A stretch of DNA of 64,000 nucleotides, taken from Magnaporthiopsis rhizophila. Its lineage: Eukaryota; Ascomycota; Sordariomycetes; Magnaporthales; Magnaporthaceae. The translations under genes were made by a program, and so were the position numbers. The stretch spans positions 62,001-126,000 of the forward strand of contig PYSS01000074.1 in the NCBI GenBank assembly GCA_003049465.1. The letters are read 5' to 3'. Below the pieces are notes generated by a model, which saw only the letters and a list, made by a program, of their open reading frames with translations, ran no database searches and had not been told where the DNA came from. The first letter of the stretch is position 1. Each line of letters opens with the position of its first letter. Below are positions 1 through 10,676 of the stretch, one piece after another.

Positions 1-533
1 CGGGTGGCGCTTGCAGCCGAAAAGGTAGGCATCGCATCAAGGGATCAGAGGGACAATGCTTTTCTATTTCCTGTATTCTTTTTTATGTCTTTGACGCTCG
101 AACATTGAGGGAAGACGGCCGCCGGTTGCAAATCCAGAGTCCTCGTTTTTAGGCAGGTCGTTGATGATAAGACAGCTGGTGTGGCTTCGACCATTTTGTC
201 GTCTGGCTGCTTCGACGTATGAGATATGGAACATCACTGGCTCAACCAAGTGAAAGCAAAAAGAAATACCGTATAATTCAGTGGCTACGGCCCTATATGC
301 TTATCCTCTCCATCGCGTCCAAATGCCCTAAACCCCGGGGATTCTACTCACTATCGCACTGTAGCCTCCTAGTGACCCGCACCAGGATGTTAAAACATGC
401 CTTATTAAACTGGCAAAGCTGGGGCAAGCGCTTTTTGTTTTGAACTTTTTTTTTCCTGTCGTATAACTTATTACGATAAAAGCATACGGGGCTACCGGCG
501 GGTATCGGCGTAGTAGAGGTACCTGGGGCGGGT
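1..533. other. Window edge, no gene recognised
   Basis: Only short unsupported reading frames occur here. The stretch lies beyond the stop codon of the cyanovirin-like gene. I see no RNA gene or repeat in it. Confidence 0.5.
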
Positions 534-1727
534 TCACATGTACTGAGGCTTTACCACGGGATAGTTATGGGTCATGTGGTGGCCCGCAATCCGCCCCTCC
601 ATGCAGGTCGGGTAGAAGTGCATGGGGTTGAAGAAGAAGTGTTCTAGGCCAGGGGCAAGATGGTTTGATGTCAGCAGAGAGCAGAGAAGATACTCAAAAT
701 CGCGGGGGGAGACACAGGAAAAAGGCATCATGTACTCACCACCGATCATGGCCGAGGTCACAAAGTCAGGCCAGGCGGCGGTGGCGCTGGGTCGGCAGTT
801 GCAGTTCAGGGTGTTCGCCGGGGATCCCGACAGGGTCGTGTTCCAGAGCGAGCAGTCCCTGTAGTTGTCGAAAGCGGTGCTGGAGCTGAGAGAGAGAAAA
901 AAAAAAGAAAAGGTTAGCATCCTGGAGTATGGAGTCTGAAAAAACATTGGAGTGGGTGGATGGGGGTAGTCGGGGCGCCCTACAACAACATCCGACGAAG
1001 GTGTGCCGTATCGTCCTTCGGGGGGTTCGCGTTTTCGTCGACGCCGATGCATTTGTTCATGTCTACGGCGACCTTTGTGAACTCGGTCTGCGTGAGGTTG
1101 GTGGGGCAGTCGGCGGTGAGGGTGCCGGGCACGTCGACCGAGAGCCTCATGTCCCTGCAGGCCCAGGGCAGGGGAATCAGGCCCTCGTTTTTCTCACCGT
1201 CGTTGAAGCAGCGGAGGGTGTTGTCGACCACGGTGAACCTGCCGGTGATGTCGAGCTTGCCTGGGGTCCCGCCGCAGTCGTACGCCCACTCGACCGAATT
1301 GGTCGTGTTGCTAAACTTGCAGCTGATGCGCCCATGCCTCTGTTGGGGGGTTGAAGGACGAAGAAAGGTTAGCAAATAGCGCTAGAGAGCAGACTAAGCT
1401 GTAATTAAGAAAGGCAGATGGATAGGTAGAGACTTACCGGTGGCGAAACTGAGCCACGCCTCCATTGTTGACGATGCAGAGATCCAGGTCGAGCATGAAC
1501 CGCATGTACATGACGGGGCTTCCCGCCGGCGTCTTGACCGGGCAGTGTGCTTCCAAGATCGACTTGCCCGGGGTGCTGGCGCTGACGCCGATGTATTTGC
1601 ATCCTGCATATAGCAGGTCGGTCGCCGGCGCGGGCGGCGGAGTCAAGGCTGCCGGGATGGCGATCCCGATGGTGGACGTGGTGTTTGTTGCGGCCTCCTC
1701 CCGGAGCCGCAAAGGCTGCCCCTCTGC
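534..1727 (-). CDS. Cyanovirin-N (CVNH)-like multi-module protein, 5' end unresolved
   Basis: I read four exons on the minus strand: 1727-1438, 1337-984, 885-740 and 643-534. Introns are 1437-1338 (GTAAGT donor), 983-886 (GTAGGG) and 739-644 (GTGAGT). They join in frame to 299 residues ending at a stop at 534. The product contains repeated CVNH-like half-modules: a Cys, then a Leu-x-Ala-x-Cys step, then an Asp-Leu/Asp-Met-Asn-x-Cys-Ile turn. Examples are LDLDLCIVNNGG in the first exon and VDMNKCIGVDEN in the second. The CVNH fold is known as a mannose-binding lectin fold; a sugar-binding role here is inference. A stop lies in frame just upstream of 1727, so a further 5' exon, probably encoding a signal peptide, must exist between about 1730 and 1930, but I could not place it with a convincing splice donor. 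Confidence 0.5.
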
Positions 1728-1941
1728 CTGGACAAAGAACGATCAGCAGCGTGACTGAAAGCAAAGAAGGCTGACTAGATATTGTGAATTAGCCAAGAAA
1801 CAACATTGCTTGTTGGGCGTTATGGGCGAGGCCGGCCCTGTATATCATTCATGAGACTTGGACTTGAAGATAGGGGCATTCCCGATATGAGATGGACAGG
1901 AAGACGAAAAGGTATCATTGAGGAAAAGATTGCATCGCTCT

Positions 1942-4716
1942 CTATTCGACCATAAACCCACCACCCATATCGTCGTCGTCGCCGTAGTCGTTGTGAGCCA
2001 CGAAGCCGCCGCCAGCGTCGTCGTCGTCCTCGACATCGTCGGCGATCCCGTTCCCTCCGTCATCTCCATCCTCCATCCCACCATCCCGGTTTTCGTCTTC
2101 CTCCGCGGCCGCCCTAAACTGCTCCTTCTGCTCCTTCTGCTCCCCCACAGGCGCGCTCTCCAACATCGGCTTCGAGTTGCCGCTCCCGCTCGGGCCTAGC
2201 CCCATGCTCCGCCCAATCATCTCGTCAAGCCGTAGCACCTTGAGGAACCGGCTCCATAGACGCAGCAGCGCGCGGCTGCGTCGCTCCTCGGCAGCCTCGG
2301 TCTCGAGGTCGCGCAGCGCGGCCGCGACGAGCCGCACCGCCTCCTCGCACTCCGCTGGCACCACGACGCCCCTCAGCACCGCCGTGCCCTTGCGGTCGCG
2401 GAACTCGAATCCCGTCAACGCGGGCGCGTAGTCCACACCAAGCACGAACGCCGCCCGCGCCGCGAGATCTTCCGTCAGGTGCACGCCGCCCCGGGGAACC
2501 ATAGACGGCACGAAGACGTCCACGTTGCCGAACCGGTTCTTGGGTACTTGCCCATTCACGACAAGCGGGGGTTCATAGGGGTCTGTTTGATCTTCGGTAA
2601 ATATGGGCGTCCCGGCCGCAGTGCTACGGGACGAGGGCCCAAGGACCGGATCTTCGTCTTCCTCATCGTCCTCATCGGGCTCGTCGCCGCCCCGATTTCC
2701 AAAATAACTGCTCTTGCCCTTGGGCTTCGGCCGTCGAGGGAGGTGCTTGACTGGGACCTCGCCTGACCTAACTACGCGGCCCATGCGATACCACTTGTCC
2801 TCAGACCAAGCGATACGCACGTCGCGTCGGCGGTAGATGCGCTCGACCCGCTGTTGTTTCCCTTTGCCCCGACCGCCGCCGGCACCTCCCACGCCCACAG
2901 TCCCTGAAGATTTAGCTCCGGGGATGAGAACCTCGTGGCGCTTGAGGTGGCGCTCGAGGGCGTGAGTTGGATGACCCTTGAAGTCGGCCACGTTGCGAGG
3001 CATGGGCTCCCGCCCAGCCGTGGTCGCTAGCTCCGCTTCTTCGCTGCGGTCCAGGTCGGTGACGATTCCGAGCGGGCGCGCAAAGAAGCTCATTGCGCGC
3101 GTGTACCACTCCTCGCCTGTTAAGCCTGCTGCCATGGCCGCCGGCGACGCGGAGGTCGGCACGGGGAGGATGTCAACGCGCATCCTGCGGGTCTTGGAGG
3201 TGTACGCCTTTGCGTAGCGGCGCGTCACGTCCCTGGCCGTGCCGTCGGATGCGAACGAGATGGCATAACAAAGACAGTTGAGCCGGTCCGTCAGGGGCGG
3301 TTCCATCTTTGCGGGCCTCGCCTGCGAACAAGTCACGATGGGGTCGACGGGCTGCCATTTCTGGTGTGCCTCGTCAAGCACCTCGACCCAGTACACAGGG
3401 AACGCCGACTCACCCGTGATGGGTTTACGCCCCTGCTCTTTTGTAAGAGAAGCGGAGGCGGACGCAAGCGGTGGTACTACATAGGCGGCGGCATTGGGGT
3501 GGCCCAACCGGCGCGCAACAGGCGAGGAACTCTGTATCGGGCCCGACGGAGGCACGTATTTGTAGGCGTCGTAGTTGGGCATCCTGTGCTTTGGCGCCTC
3601 GACCTTTTTGAGCCGTGGCTTCTGAAGTGTCGGAGCGGATGAGAGGAAGGACAAGGGCTGGAGGGAGCAGACGAGACGTGCCTGGACGCCGACGGACCGA
3701 AGAAGAGCGCAAAATAGCTGCGCGCCCACGTCGCGAGACCCGTCCAGGTACTTGGCCGACTTTCTAAATTCCGTCTTGTCCAGTGCCGAGTCCATATCGT
3801 CGGGCACCTGGTAGTCTTGGAGGTGGGATGGCTCCTCGGCCCACAGCGCCCTACGCAGCCCACGTTCTGTGATCTTGAATGCGGATTGGAATATGCCGCG
3901 GACCTTGACCAAGCCGTCCTTGAGGGATTCGGAGCGGCCAAACTGGGTGAGGCCACCGCGGGGCTTCAGCATGTCGACGACCTTGCTGGGTAGCAAGGGG
4001 CGCAGCGTGCTCTGCACCTCGGCGTCGTTACACCAGCGATTCCTGCGCGCGGCATGCACCAGCAAGCAGCAGAGATGCAGTTTGTGCACCTCAACCCTCC
4101 GCTCCCTCTCGGCGCGGCTGATAGGTTTGCGCTTGGGGCCACCCCTCCTCTTGATGGCCTCGGCCGCCGCCGCCGCGCGATGTGTAGAGAGATCTAGCTC
4201 CAAGGTTTCGGCTTCTGGGGCGTCTGCTGGCAGCGCGCCAAAGTCAACATCCTCGAACGCCAAATCATCGTCCTCGTCCTCATCCTCCGAGTCCTGGTAT
4301 GTCGTCTGAATCGTCGGTTCCGGCAGAGCCACATCCTCGAACTCGATGTCCTCGTCTTCGTCGGCGTCATCGGCGTCATCGGCATCGTCGGCATCAGCGG
4401 CGGTCCCGCTCACCTCCACCGCCTTGACGCTGGGCTTGACGGCAGGGGCGATTGGCGTTATCGTGGTGGCGCTCTGTGTTCGTGTGGCGTTCCTTTGTCC
4501 GGGCCGACGTGGCCGCTTCGCAGGGGGCTCGTCGTCATCGGGTTCGGCAGGGCAAGATGATGAGGATCCAGCGCCGGCCTCCCGCAGCATCTGGCGATAT
4601 TCGCGGGGGACCGCCTTCTTCCGGCTGCTGCTGGCGGCGGCAGCAGAGGGCTGGGTCTGGGAGCGCGTGGTGCGCCGGCCGATGGGCGGGCGTCCATTCG
4701 CCCTGCTGCCCGCCAT
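1942..4716 (-). CDS. RAD4: DNA repair protein Rad4/XPC homologue
   Basis: Uninterrupted 924-residue frame. The reading frame extends upstream of 4716, but the ATG at 4716 (MAGSRANGRPPIGRR) is the first that gives a plausible basic nuclear N-terminus. Domain order fits Rad4/XPC: an acidic, low-complexity N-terminus (to about residue 190); a transglutaminase-like domain (about 210-535, including FPVYWVEVLDE and KWQPVDPIV); beta-hairpin domain 1 (about 565-585, FKGHPTHALERHL); BHD2 (about 610-650, DVRIAWSEDKWYRMGR); BHD3 (about 715-775, NRFGNVDVFVPSMVPRGGVHL); then an acidic tail rich in Asp and Gly. In the family this protein recognises helix-distorting lesions together with Rad23 and starts global-genome nucleotide excision repair in the nucleus. 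No intron is needed. The neighbouring genes are functionally unrelated. Confidence 0.93.
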   Translation of the reverse strand: MAGSRANGRPPIGRRTTRSQTQPSAAAASSSRKKAVPREYRQMLREAGAGSSSSCPAEPDDDEPPAKRPRRPGQRNATRTQSATTITPIAPAVKPSVKAVEVSGTAADADDADDADDADEDEDIEFEDVALPEPTIQTTYQDSEDEDEDDDLAFEDVDFGALPADAPEAETLELDLSTHRAAAAAEAIKRRGGPKRKPISRAERERRVEVHKLHLCCLLVHAARRNRWCNDAEVQSTLRPLLPSKVVDMLKPRGGLTQFGRSESLKDGLVKVRGIFQSAFKITERGLRRALWAEEPSHLQDYQVPDDMDSALDKTEFRKSAKYLDGSRDVGAQLFCALLRSVGVQARLVCSLQPLSFLSSAPTLQKPRLKKVEAPKHRMPNYDAYKYVPPSGPIQSSSPVARRLGHPNAAAYVVPPLASASASLTKEQGRKPITGESAFPVYWVEVLDEAHQKWQPVDPIVTCSQARPAKMEPPLTDRLNCLCYAISFASDGTARDVTRRYAKAYTSKTRRMRVDILPVPTSASPAAMAAGLTGEEWYTRAMSFFARPLGIVTDLDRSEEAELATTAGREPMPRNVADFKGHPTHALERHLKRHEVLIPGAKSSGTVGVGGAGGGRGKGKQQRVERIYRRRDVRIAWSEDKWYRMGRVVRSGEVPVKHLPRRPKPKGKSSYFGNRGGDEPDEDDEEDEDPVLGPSSRSTAAGTPIFTEDQTDPYEPPLVVNGQVPKNRFGNVDVFVPSMVPRGGVHLTEDLAARAAFVLGVDYAPALTGFEFRDRKGTAVLRGVVVPAECEEAVRLVAAALRDLETEAAEERRSRALLRLWSRFLKVLRLDEMIGRSMGLGPSGSGNSKPMLESAPVGEQKEQKEQFRAAAEEDENRDGGMEDGDDGGNGIADDVEDDDDAGGGFVAHNDYGDDDDMGGGFMVE

Positions 4717-5559
4717 CGAAACCGGAAAAGCGCAGAAGGAGGATGAAAAGAAGCTGCAAGCAAATGTTCGTCGCTCAGGGTGGCCGTGGCATTTTCGTCG
4801 CTGGCGTGCAAAACTCCAGAAGTGCGAACAGTGATAGTAGGGAATTGAATTAGACGGCGCCAGTGACGTGGATGTGACCTCGGAGTAATGACGGAATCCG
4901 AGACACGCTAGCTTCGCGACAGCACGTGATCTACGGGACTGCCCCTTTCGTCTAGGCCTAGCCCGAGGCAGAACGAAACCAGGGCATATGCATGTCATAC
5001 CCAGTTCTTCATTCCTCAAGACCGATGCCACCGAGGACCTCGTCGCAAGAGCCCGCCTTCTCTGCAAGCTCCTTGATCAAACGCGTCGCGGCACCAGGTC
5101 AGCTGTCAAACTTACTTGACGAGTGGCAGACACTATATCACGTTGAGAGCGTCGATCTCAAGGCTGTCCGCCACCTTGGATGGCAACCGCCCTGCAGCTT
5201 GGCGAAGTGGCCTTATCCGACCGGAGACTGCCCTATGAAGACGGCCGAGTGCCTTGTTGGATCGACACACGTGCCCACCAACACCTCAGCTGCCCGCTGG
5301 TGAGTGGCGGTTGGTTTTGATGAATGCATTGATGACATATTTATCAAGCCCCCGAGGCACCCAGACGTTAATCTCTGTTCATGGCTACGCCAACCAAAAT
5401 AGTATTAATTACAGTCCTAGAAATCTGGAAAAAATCCCACAGGTAAACGGCTAAGGAACGAGTTCTACGTCACGGCTAGAACATGCATGCACATCCGATT
5501 TGACAAGGCAAACGGGGTGGACAATAACTCCATTTCGACCCGCCGCATTAAATCCCCGA
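4717..5559. other. Intergenic, probable promoter of the Rad4 gene
   Basis: This holds the region upstream of the Rad4 start and downstream of the next minus-strand gene. A small ORF at 4992-5303 has no recognisable features. I see no RNA gene or repeat. Confidence 0.4.
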
Positions 5560-6255
5560 CTAGAGCGTCCAGAGCCTGAAGCAGTTGAAGTTGGGCACGT
5601 CCTCGAAGCAGTCTACCGGCGGAGGGGGCGTGCCGGCCACGCCGCGGCGGAGCAATATGAACTGGCCGCAGGGGTCGTTGTTCTGGAGGCGGCTAAAGTC
5701 GAGCTGCTCGTCGGCGCGCAACGACCGGTCCAGTTGATAGCTGTTCCACGTGAAGTTGCGGTCGAGAATCTGCTTGTCGTACGTGATGGAGACGTTGGAG
5801 AGGACGCCGCCGGAGCAGCCAGGGCCGGTGAAGAGCGTTATTTTGACCTTGGCGTCGCCGTTGATCTTGGACGGCACCGTGTTGGCGGGCCGCCGCTCCT
5901 CCTGGGAGATGTTTTCGACGGGCGGGGGGGCCGGCTCCGTCCTGGACGACGGCGTCTCGGGCGTCGACGACTCTGGCGACGGCGGCTGTGACTCGGGGGC
6001 CGGCGACTCGGGCGGCTGAGACTGGGATTCCGGCGCCTGCTGCTCGTCCCTGCGGTGGTGGCGCTGCAGCGGCGGGATGTGGGCGACGGGAGCTTCTGGC
6101 TCGGCGTCGTCGAGGTCGCTTGGCGGCGGCACGATGGGAGCGGCCAATGGATCCGACCCGGCGAGCTGACGCACGCCAATGGCGACGGGATTTGAGCTGC
6201 AGCTCGGCACTGCCGACAGGATGAATGCTACGACTGGGAGCGCGTAGAAACGCAT
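5560..6255 (-). CDS. Secreted Pro/Ser/Glu-rich protein with a Cys-containing C-terminal domain
   Basis: 231 residues without introns. The ATG at 6255 gives a clear signal peptide (MRFYALPVVAFILSAVPSCS), so I prefer it to the longer upstream frame. Residues about 60-125 are low-complexity, dominated by Pro, Ser, Glu and Gln (repeated PESQPP-like units), typical of an O-glycosylated linker. The C-terminal about 95 residues look folded: TLFTGPGCSGGVLSNVSITYD, an N-glycosylation site (NFTW), and a closing Cys pair in DCFEDVPNFNCFRLW. I do not recognise the family. The architecture, linker plus small disulphide-stabilised domain, suggests a cell-wall-associated or extracellular protein. Confidence 0.75.
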   Translation of the reverse strand: MRFYALPVVAFILSAVPSCSSNPVAIGVRQLAGSDPLAAPIVPPPSDLDDAEPEAPVAHIPPLQRHHRRDEQQAPESQSQPPESPAPESQPPSPESSTPETPSSRTEPAPPPVENISQEERRPANTVPSKINGDAKVKITLFTGPGCSGGVLSNVSITYDKQILDRNFTWNSYQLDRSLRADEQLDFSRLQNNDPCGQFILLRRGVAGTPPPPVDCFEDVPNFNCFRLWTL

Positions 6256-7435
6256 GGTGCGAATAGGGGCATGAACGCCAGCGTCGTGCGGTTGGGGTTG
6301 GCTATTGGTTGGCGTTTGCCAGCAAACGGAGGACGACGATCGAAAGTGGGAAACGACGAATGATGCATGCAGACGAAGGCTGCAAGTTGGAATTCTGGAA
6401 CAGGGGGCTGAGAGGGATTCGAGCGAGTGCCGGCTAGGCAGCGGGGACTGCCCCTGTTTAATTCGGCGTGTCAATTCATCCTGGCAAGTTCAATTCGTGT
6501 TCCCAGGGGTCAAAGACCTCAAATCTTGCTCTGCTGTGCCTGATCAATGTGTTTCATGTGGTCGTTTTGGGAAACCACGGCGTCGACATCGTCGTGCATT
6601 AGGTCCCGAAGGACCTGGGGCCCCACACTATGATGCGACCCCTGGGTCCGTTCCACACCATTGTCGAGGTCGCCCTTGTCTCGAGGGCAGTTCACGAGCA
6701 TCTTGCGGCGGCAACAGCTGACTTGTCGTCGCGACAGACAGGTTGTGCCTGTCTTCGAACCGGAATGTGGCGGTAACCGTGGTCGAGCACTCACTGATGC
6801 GGGCAACGTCATCAACTGCTTCTCTCAACGCGTCAGGCGAGCGGCATAGGTAGGCAGCCAGAGCCGAGGGACAGCCGCGAACGGCGCCTCACAGACGTTC
6901 GTTGCTTAACCGCCCATCGACCTCAAACGCGGTGGCTACACTGAAAGGGTTTTTTGCGTCAAGGATGGAAATTATCGCGATAGGTGCTTGTGGGGTGGCC
7001 CTCCTTTTTTTTTGGGGATGAGGCTCACCGCATGATTTGATTCGCTCAGGATCCGCAGCGACCTTGTCAGCAAGCACCTGCTCCATTCCCAGCGCCTATT
7101 TACGTCATGTTCCTGGCTTTTTTTGCCGACAACCACCAAAAGCCGCCAGCCATACCAGCCTTCTTGACATCCAATCGAGGCCGCGAGACGACCAGGTCTT
7201 GGGGCGCACATTCCTTGTTTTTCATCCTCTTCGACTATGGCGAGCTCACTGATAATCACGGCCGGCGCGGCTGCCTTTGTCCATCGAGTGTTGGGCGCTT
7301 CCCCAAAGCAGGCCTAAAATATCACATTGAAGCAGTGTTTCTTTGTCGCATTATCCAGCATGAGATGATCACTAGTTGGAATCTCCGCGACCGTTTTTGA
7401 TTACTGTCCCGCGAGGCGGAATCTGTATTGGCAAA
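6256..7435. other. Divergent intergenic region
   Basis: This is the shared upstream region of the minus-strand secreted protein (start 6255) and the plus-strand CAP protein (start 7436). It therefore probably holds both promoters. No gene or repeat recognised. Confidence 0.4.
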
Positions 7436-8119
7436 ATGCCAAATCATGCATCATCCCCTTTTCGCCTCATCTCCGCCATCACCCTTCTCCTCCACCACGC
7501 CAGCGCGTCCCCACCCTCCCCGGTCGTCAAGCGAGAGGTGCGGGTTGTCACCGTGACGGCAGCGCCAACCATCCCATCCGACGTCCCCGAGTACGTCTCG
7601 CCCGGCCAGTTCACGTCGGCCGTGCTCAACAGCACCAACGCGTACCGCCGCGACCACGGCGCCGCCAAGGTGACCTGGAACGACACGCTCGCGCGCTTCG
7701 CCGACGACTATCTCACCAAGAAGGTGACGGACAAGTGCGAGTTTGAGCACTCGGGCGGCCCCTACGGCGAGAACCTCGCCATGGGCTACCCGTCGGCGCG
7801 CTCCGCCATCGAGGCCTGGGGTGACGAGCGCGAGCGGTACGACTTCCAAAAGGCCACATTCACGGAGGAGACGGGCCACTTCACGCAGCTCGTCTGGCGC
7901 AACACGAGCGACGTTGGCTGCGGAAGGCGCCTGTGCGGCACACAGGGCTGGTACCTGGTCTGCGAGTACTGGCCCCGCGGCAACGTCATTGGCGGGTTCA
8001 AGGATATGGTAGCGGGCCCCGTCGAGGGCGCCCCCTGGAGGGGAGGCGCGAGCAGACCGATGTGTAGGCTATCCTTTATGTTCGGAGCCGTGGCCCTGGT
8101 GGCCGTGGTCGTTTTCTAA
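7436..8119 (+). CDS. CAP superfamily (SCP/PR-1/Pry1-like) secreted protein, possibly GPI-anchored
   Basis: 227 residues, single exon. The ATG at 7436 precedes a hydrophobic leader (residues about 10-24). The CAP domain runs from about residue 57 to 190: the opening helix LNSTNAYRRDHGAAKVTWN, the CAP signature GHFTQLVWRNTSDVGCG (about 147-163), and the closing CAP motif WYLVCEYWPRGNVIG. Family members such as yeast Pry1 bind and export sterols and fatty acids. The C-terminus ends in a hydrophobic stretch (FMFGAVALVAVVVF) after Ser/Arg residues. That could be a GPI-anchor signal, which would place the protein on the cell surface; this is inference. The cysteines of the CAP core are present. Confidence 0.88.
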   Translation: MPNHASSPFRLISAITLLLHHASASPPSPVVKREVRVVTVTAAPTIPSDVPEYVSPGQFTSAVLNSTNAYRRDHGAAKVTWNDTLARFADDYLTKKVTDKCEFEHSGGPYGENLAMGYPSARSAIEAWGDERERYDFQKATFTEETGHFTQLVWRNTSDVGCGRRLCGTQGWYLVCEYWPRGNVIGGFKDMVAGPVEGAPWRGGASRPMCRLSFMFGAVALVAVVVF

Positions 8120-8267
8120 TGTGCTTCTTTCTGCTTGGTTGTAGTAGCGCCGACGGTATGTCGAGGATTCACAATAATACCCAGTTTCAACGACACGTTC
8201 CTCTTTTATGCCCTTCATACGTTCCGCTCTCCACGTTAAAAAGACATCGGCGCCTGCTGCGATGGTC

Positions 8268-9069
8268 TCAAAAGTCATCAAACCCGCCGTTCGCGGAGAT
8301 GGTCTGCCCTGTGATCCGCGACGCAGGCCACCTTGCCAGCCACGCCGCTGTGTTGGCGATCTCCTCGACAGCGCCGAGCCGATGTTGCATCGGTGTTCCG
8401 GCCAGCAACCCGGCCACGACCCCCTCGGGTATCTGTCGCGCCAAGGAGGTATGTACCGGACCCGAGCCGACCACGTCGGTCGTTGTCCCGCCCGCGCGCC
8501 GGGCTCCGTCGCCCACACCCGCGTCGCGGCCTCTAGCCCGCCTTTCGACGTGCAGTACGCCGACAGCCCCAGATGCCGCGGCGGGTCACGAGGGACGAGA
8601 CGCTGATGATGGGCCGCGCCCTCCCGGGTCCAGGGGGTCGATGTACGGCAGCAGCGCGTGCGCGATCGCCACGGGCCCGCGCAGATTGGCGCTGTACACG
8701 CTGTCGAGGAGGGGCGAGTTGGGCGCGATGGCCGCGTTGTTGACCACGATCTCGAGCTCGACCTTGCCCGAGCCGGACCTATCGATGGGCCGCGCGAACT
8801 CTGCCACCATCTGCGCTGGGCCGTCGAGTGCGCCTCGAACGCTGTGCGCCATGGGGCTTGTGGGGGAGCGCCGTGATCTCGCGCTTGAGCTCGCCTATCT
8901 TAGCGGCGCCCAACTCTGTCTTGTCCGGCCTATCCAGGTACATTAGCCCCTGTCTCGCAAGTTCGACCGCGGTGCCGATGCCAATCCCCCTGGAGTCGCC
9001 GGTGACGAAGGCAGTTCCCCACTCCAACAGGAGAGCGTAGTTCAATTTCGAAGCGCTGGTGGCGGCCAT
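8268..9069 (-). pseudogene. Short-chain dehydrogenase/reductase pseudogene, three frame changes
   Basis: All landmarks of a classical SDR occur in the right order, but in shifting frames. From the start at 9069: the cofactor loop TGDSRGIGIG (first frame), then NNAAIAPN (second frame, entered near 8850), then the catalytic Tyr-x-x-x-Lys in AYCTSKGGLEAATR (third frame, near 8545), then the C-terminal SRITGQTISANGGF (fourth segment, 8516-8268). No GT-AG introns reconcile the frames. The gene would be inactive as read. Either it is a decaying duplicate or the sequence has several single-base errors; three in 800 bp favours decay. It sits next to the NmrA-like reductase, another NAD(P)-fold protein, but they are different families. 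Confidence 0.75.
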
Positions 9070-9531
9070 TTCCAGATGTCTGTAGGTTTCCTCGATAGGT
9101 GCACTGCCTACCGCTATCGCGCTAAAGCTGTGATTAGTGACGCAGACATGCCCATCGACGCCGGGGGTACACAGATCGAAGTATAAGTAATGTTTCCCCT
9201 GGACTTACAGCATCTTCTTGCGTGGTCATATGTACCGCTACGCGGGGCGTGATCTACCTCCACCGTCCCCCGCATGCTGATCAAAGCACCCTGACGGCAT
9301 TCGCTGAAGGCCGCAATGGGATACCCACAGATACAATAAAAGCGCGGTCATGTCTACTTGAAGGTGGTTGGAACTGGCGGTTAGTTGGGCAATGCATAAA
9401 TCGCCACTGTCGCCGCCGCTTCGTCCGAGGGTGCTACCAGATTTCCTATCGACTTAAAAACGCTACCAGTAGTTTGATTTCCACTCGGAATGCCTGCCAT
9501 CGAAGGAGTCTAGCGCGGCAAACGACCGGAG
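9070..9531. other. Intergenic, nothing recognised
   Basis: No supported gene, RNA or repeat. It lies between the SDR pseudogene and the 3' end of the NmrA-like gene. Confidence 0.4.
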
Positions 9532-10676
9532 TCACTGCTTCCCTTTGAACAGCGGCGTGAGGAACTCTTCGAGCCCAGTGAACTTCATGTCAGGAAGCAG
9601 CTTGTTCCACTCGTCCGATGTGTCCCACCCGCCCACCGCCAAAGCGCGCACGATGCCGACAAGAAAACCGCGCGACATCTCCTCCGTCAGGCCCGATGCC
9701 ATGGCGGGGTGGTCGAGCTTGGGCAGCCACTTGGTCGCCAGCCTGCCCGCCTCGAGGTCCTCCATCTTGACCCACTCGATCTCCATCGGCGGGGCGCCGC
9801 CGCCCCGGAGCCGCGTCGCCAGCTCCAGCAGGTCCGCGTAGCGGATGCTCTCGCCGCGCAAGCCGCCGTTGACGGGCCACTCCCCCTCGTACTCGACGAT
9901 GCGCACCACGGCCCTGGACAGGTCGGCCATGGTGGTGAAAGCGACGAGCGCATCGGCGTGGCCCTCGACGGCGATGGCGACTCCCGCGTCGATGTTCATG
10001 AAGATCTCGAAGGCGCTGACGTGCGCCGTCGTCTTGTGCGGGAAGCCCAAGTAGTTGGCGAACAGGCCCGGCCAGAGCAGCGTGTACTCGAGCACCTTCT
10101 TGCCGCTGTTGTTCCTGTTGTTGAGGTCGGCCAGGTAGTCGCGCACGAGCAGCTTGTTGGCGTAGTGCGGCGCGGTGTGTATGTTGGCCTTGAGCGACGC
10201 CCCCATGCTCCACTCGCTCGGGATGTAGCGTGGCACGCCGGCCTCGACGGCCGCGTCGATCAGCAGCTTCTGCGCCCGCGCGCCTTCATCCTTCTCGGCC
10301 GTAAAGAAGCAGAGGACGGTGTTGACCCCGGCCAGGAGGCGGACGAGCTCGGCCTTGTCGTCGAACTTGTTCTGGACCCACGTCACGCCTGGGAGGCTGG
10401 GCTGGGCCGAGATGTCCTGTAGTGATGTTAGTAGCCATTGACGAAAGCGAAATCCGGGACTAGCCCTGGAGGTGTCCTACCTTGCGCATCAATCCTAGGA
10501 TTTCATGTCGACCTGTTTCGACAAAGGCATCGATTATTTCTCTGGCGAGCTCTGTTTTTTTTTGACATATTTTAGTACGTAAATTTGTCACGAGCAGGTC
10601 TGTATCTTCACAGAACCGACCACCGGGGCATCTGTAACGTACGGCCGCCGGCACCGGTAATGGCAATCTTGACCAT
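9532..10676 (-). CDS. NmrA-like / isoflavone-reductase-type NAD(P)-binding protein
   Basis: Three exons: 10676-10643, 10551-10481 and 10416-9532, giving 329 residues. The first exon is only 34 nt and encodes MVKIAITGAGG; its donor is GTACGT and the acceptor is preceded by a run of A (AAACAG). The split codon restores GAGGQLAREIID, a proper Rossmann glycine motif, which strongly supports the splice. The second intron (10480-10417, GTAGGA...TACAG) then joins GLMRK to DISAQPSLPGVTWV. Downstream landmarks are NTVLCFFTAEKDEG, the RYIPSEWSMG motif and the LLWPGLFANYLG region, typical of atypical SDRs of the NmrA/PCBER type. Family members are NAD(P)H-dependent reductases or redox-sensing regulators. 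The substrate cannot be told from sequence. It is likely cytosolic, as no signal peptide is present. Confidence 0.88.
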
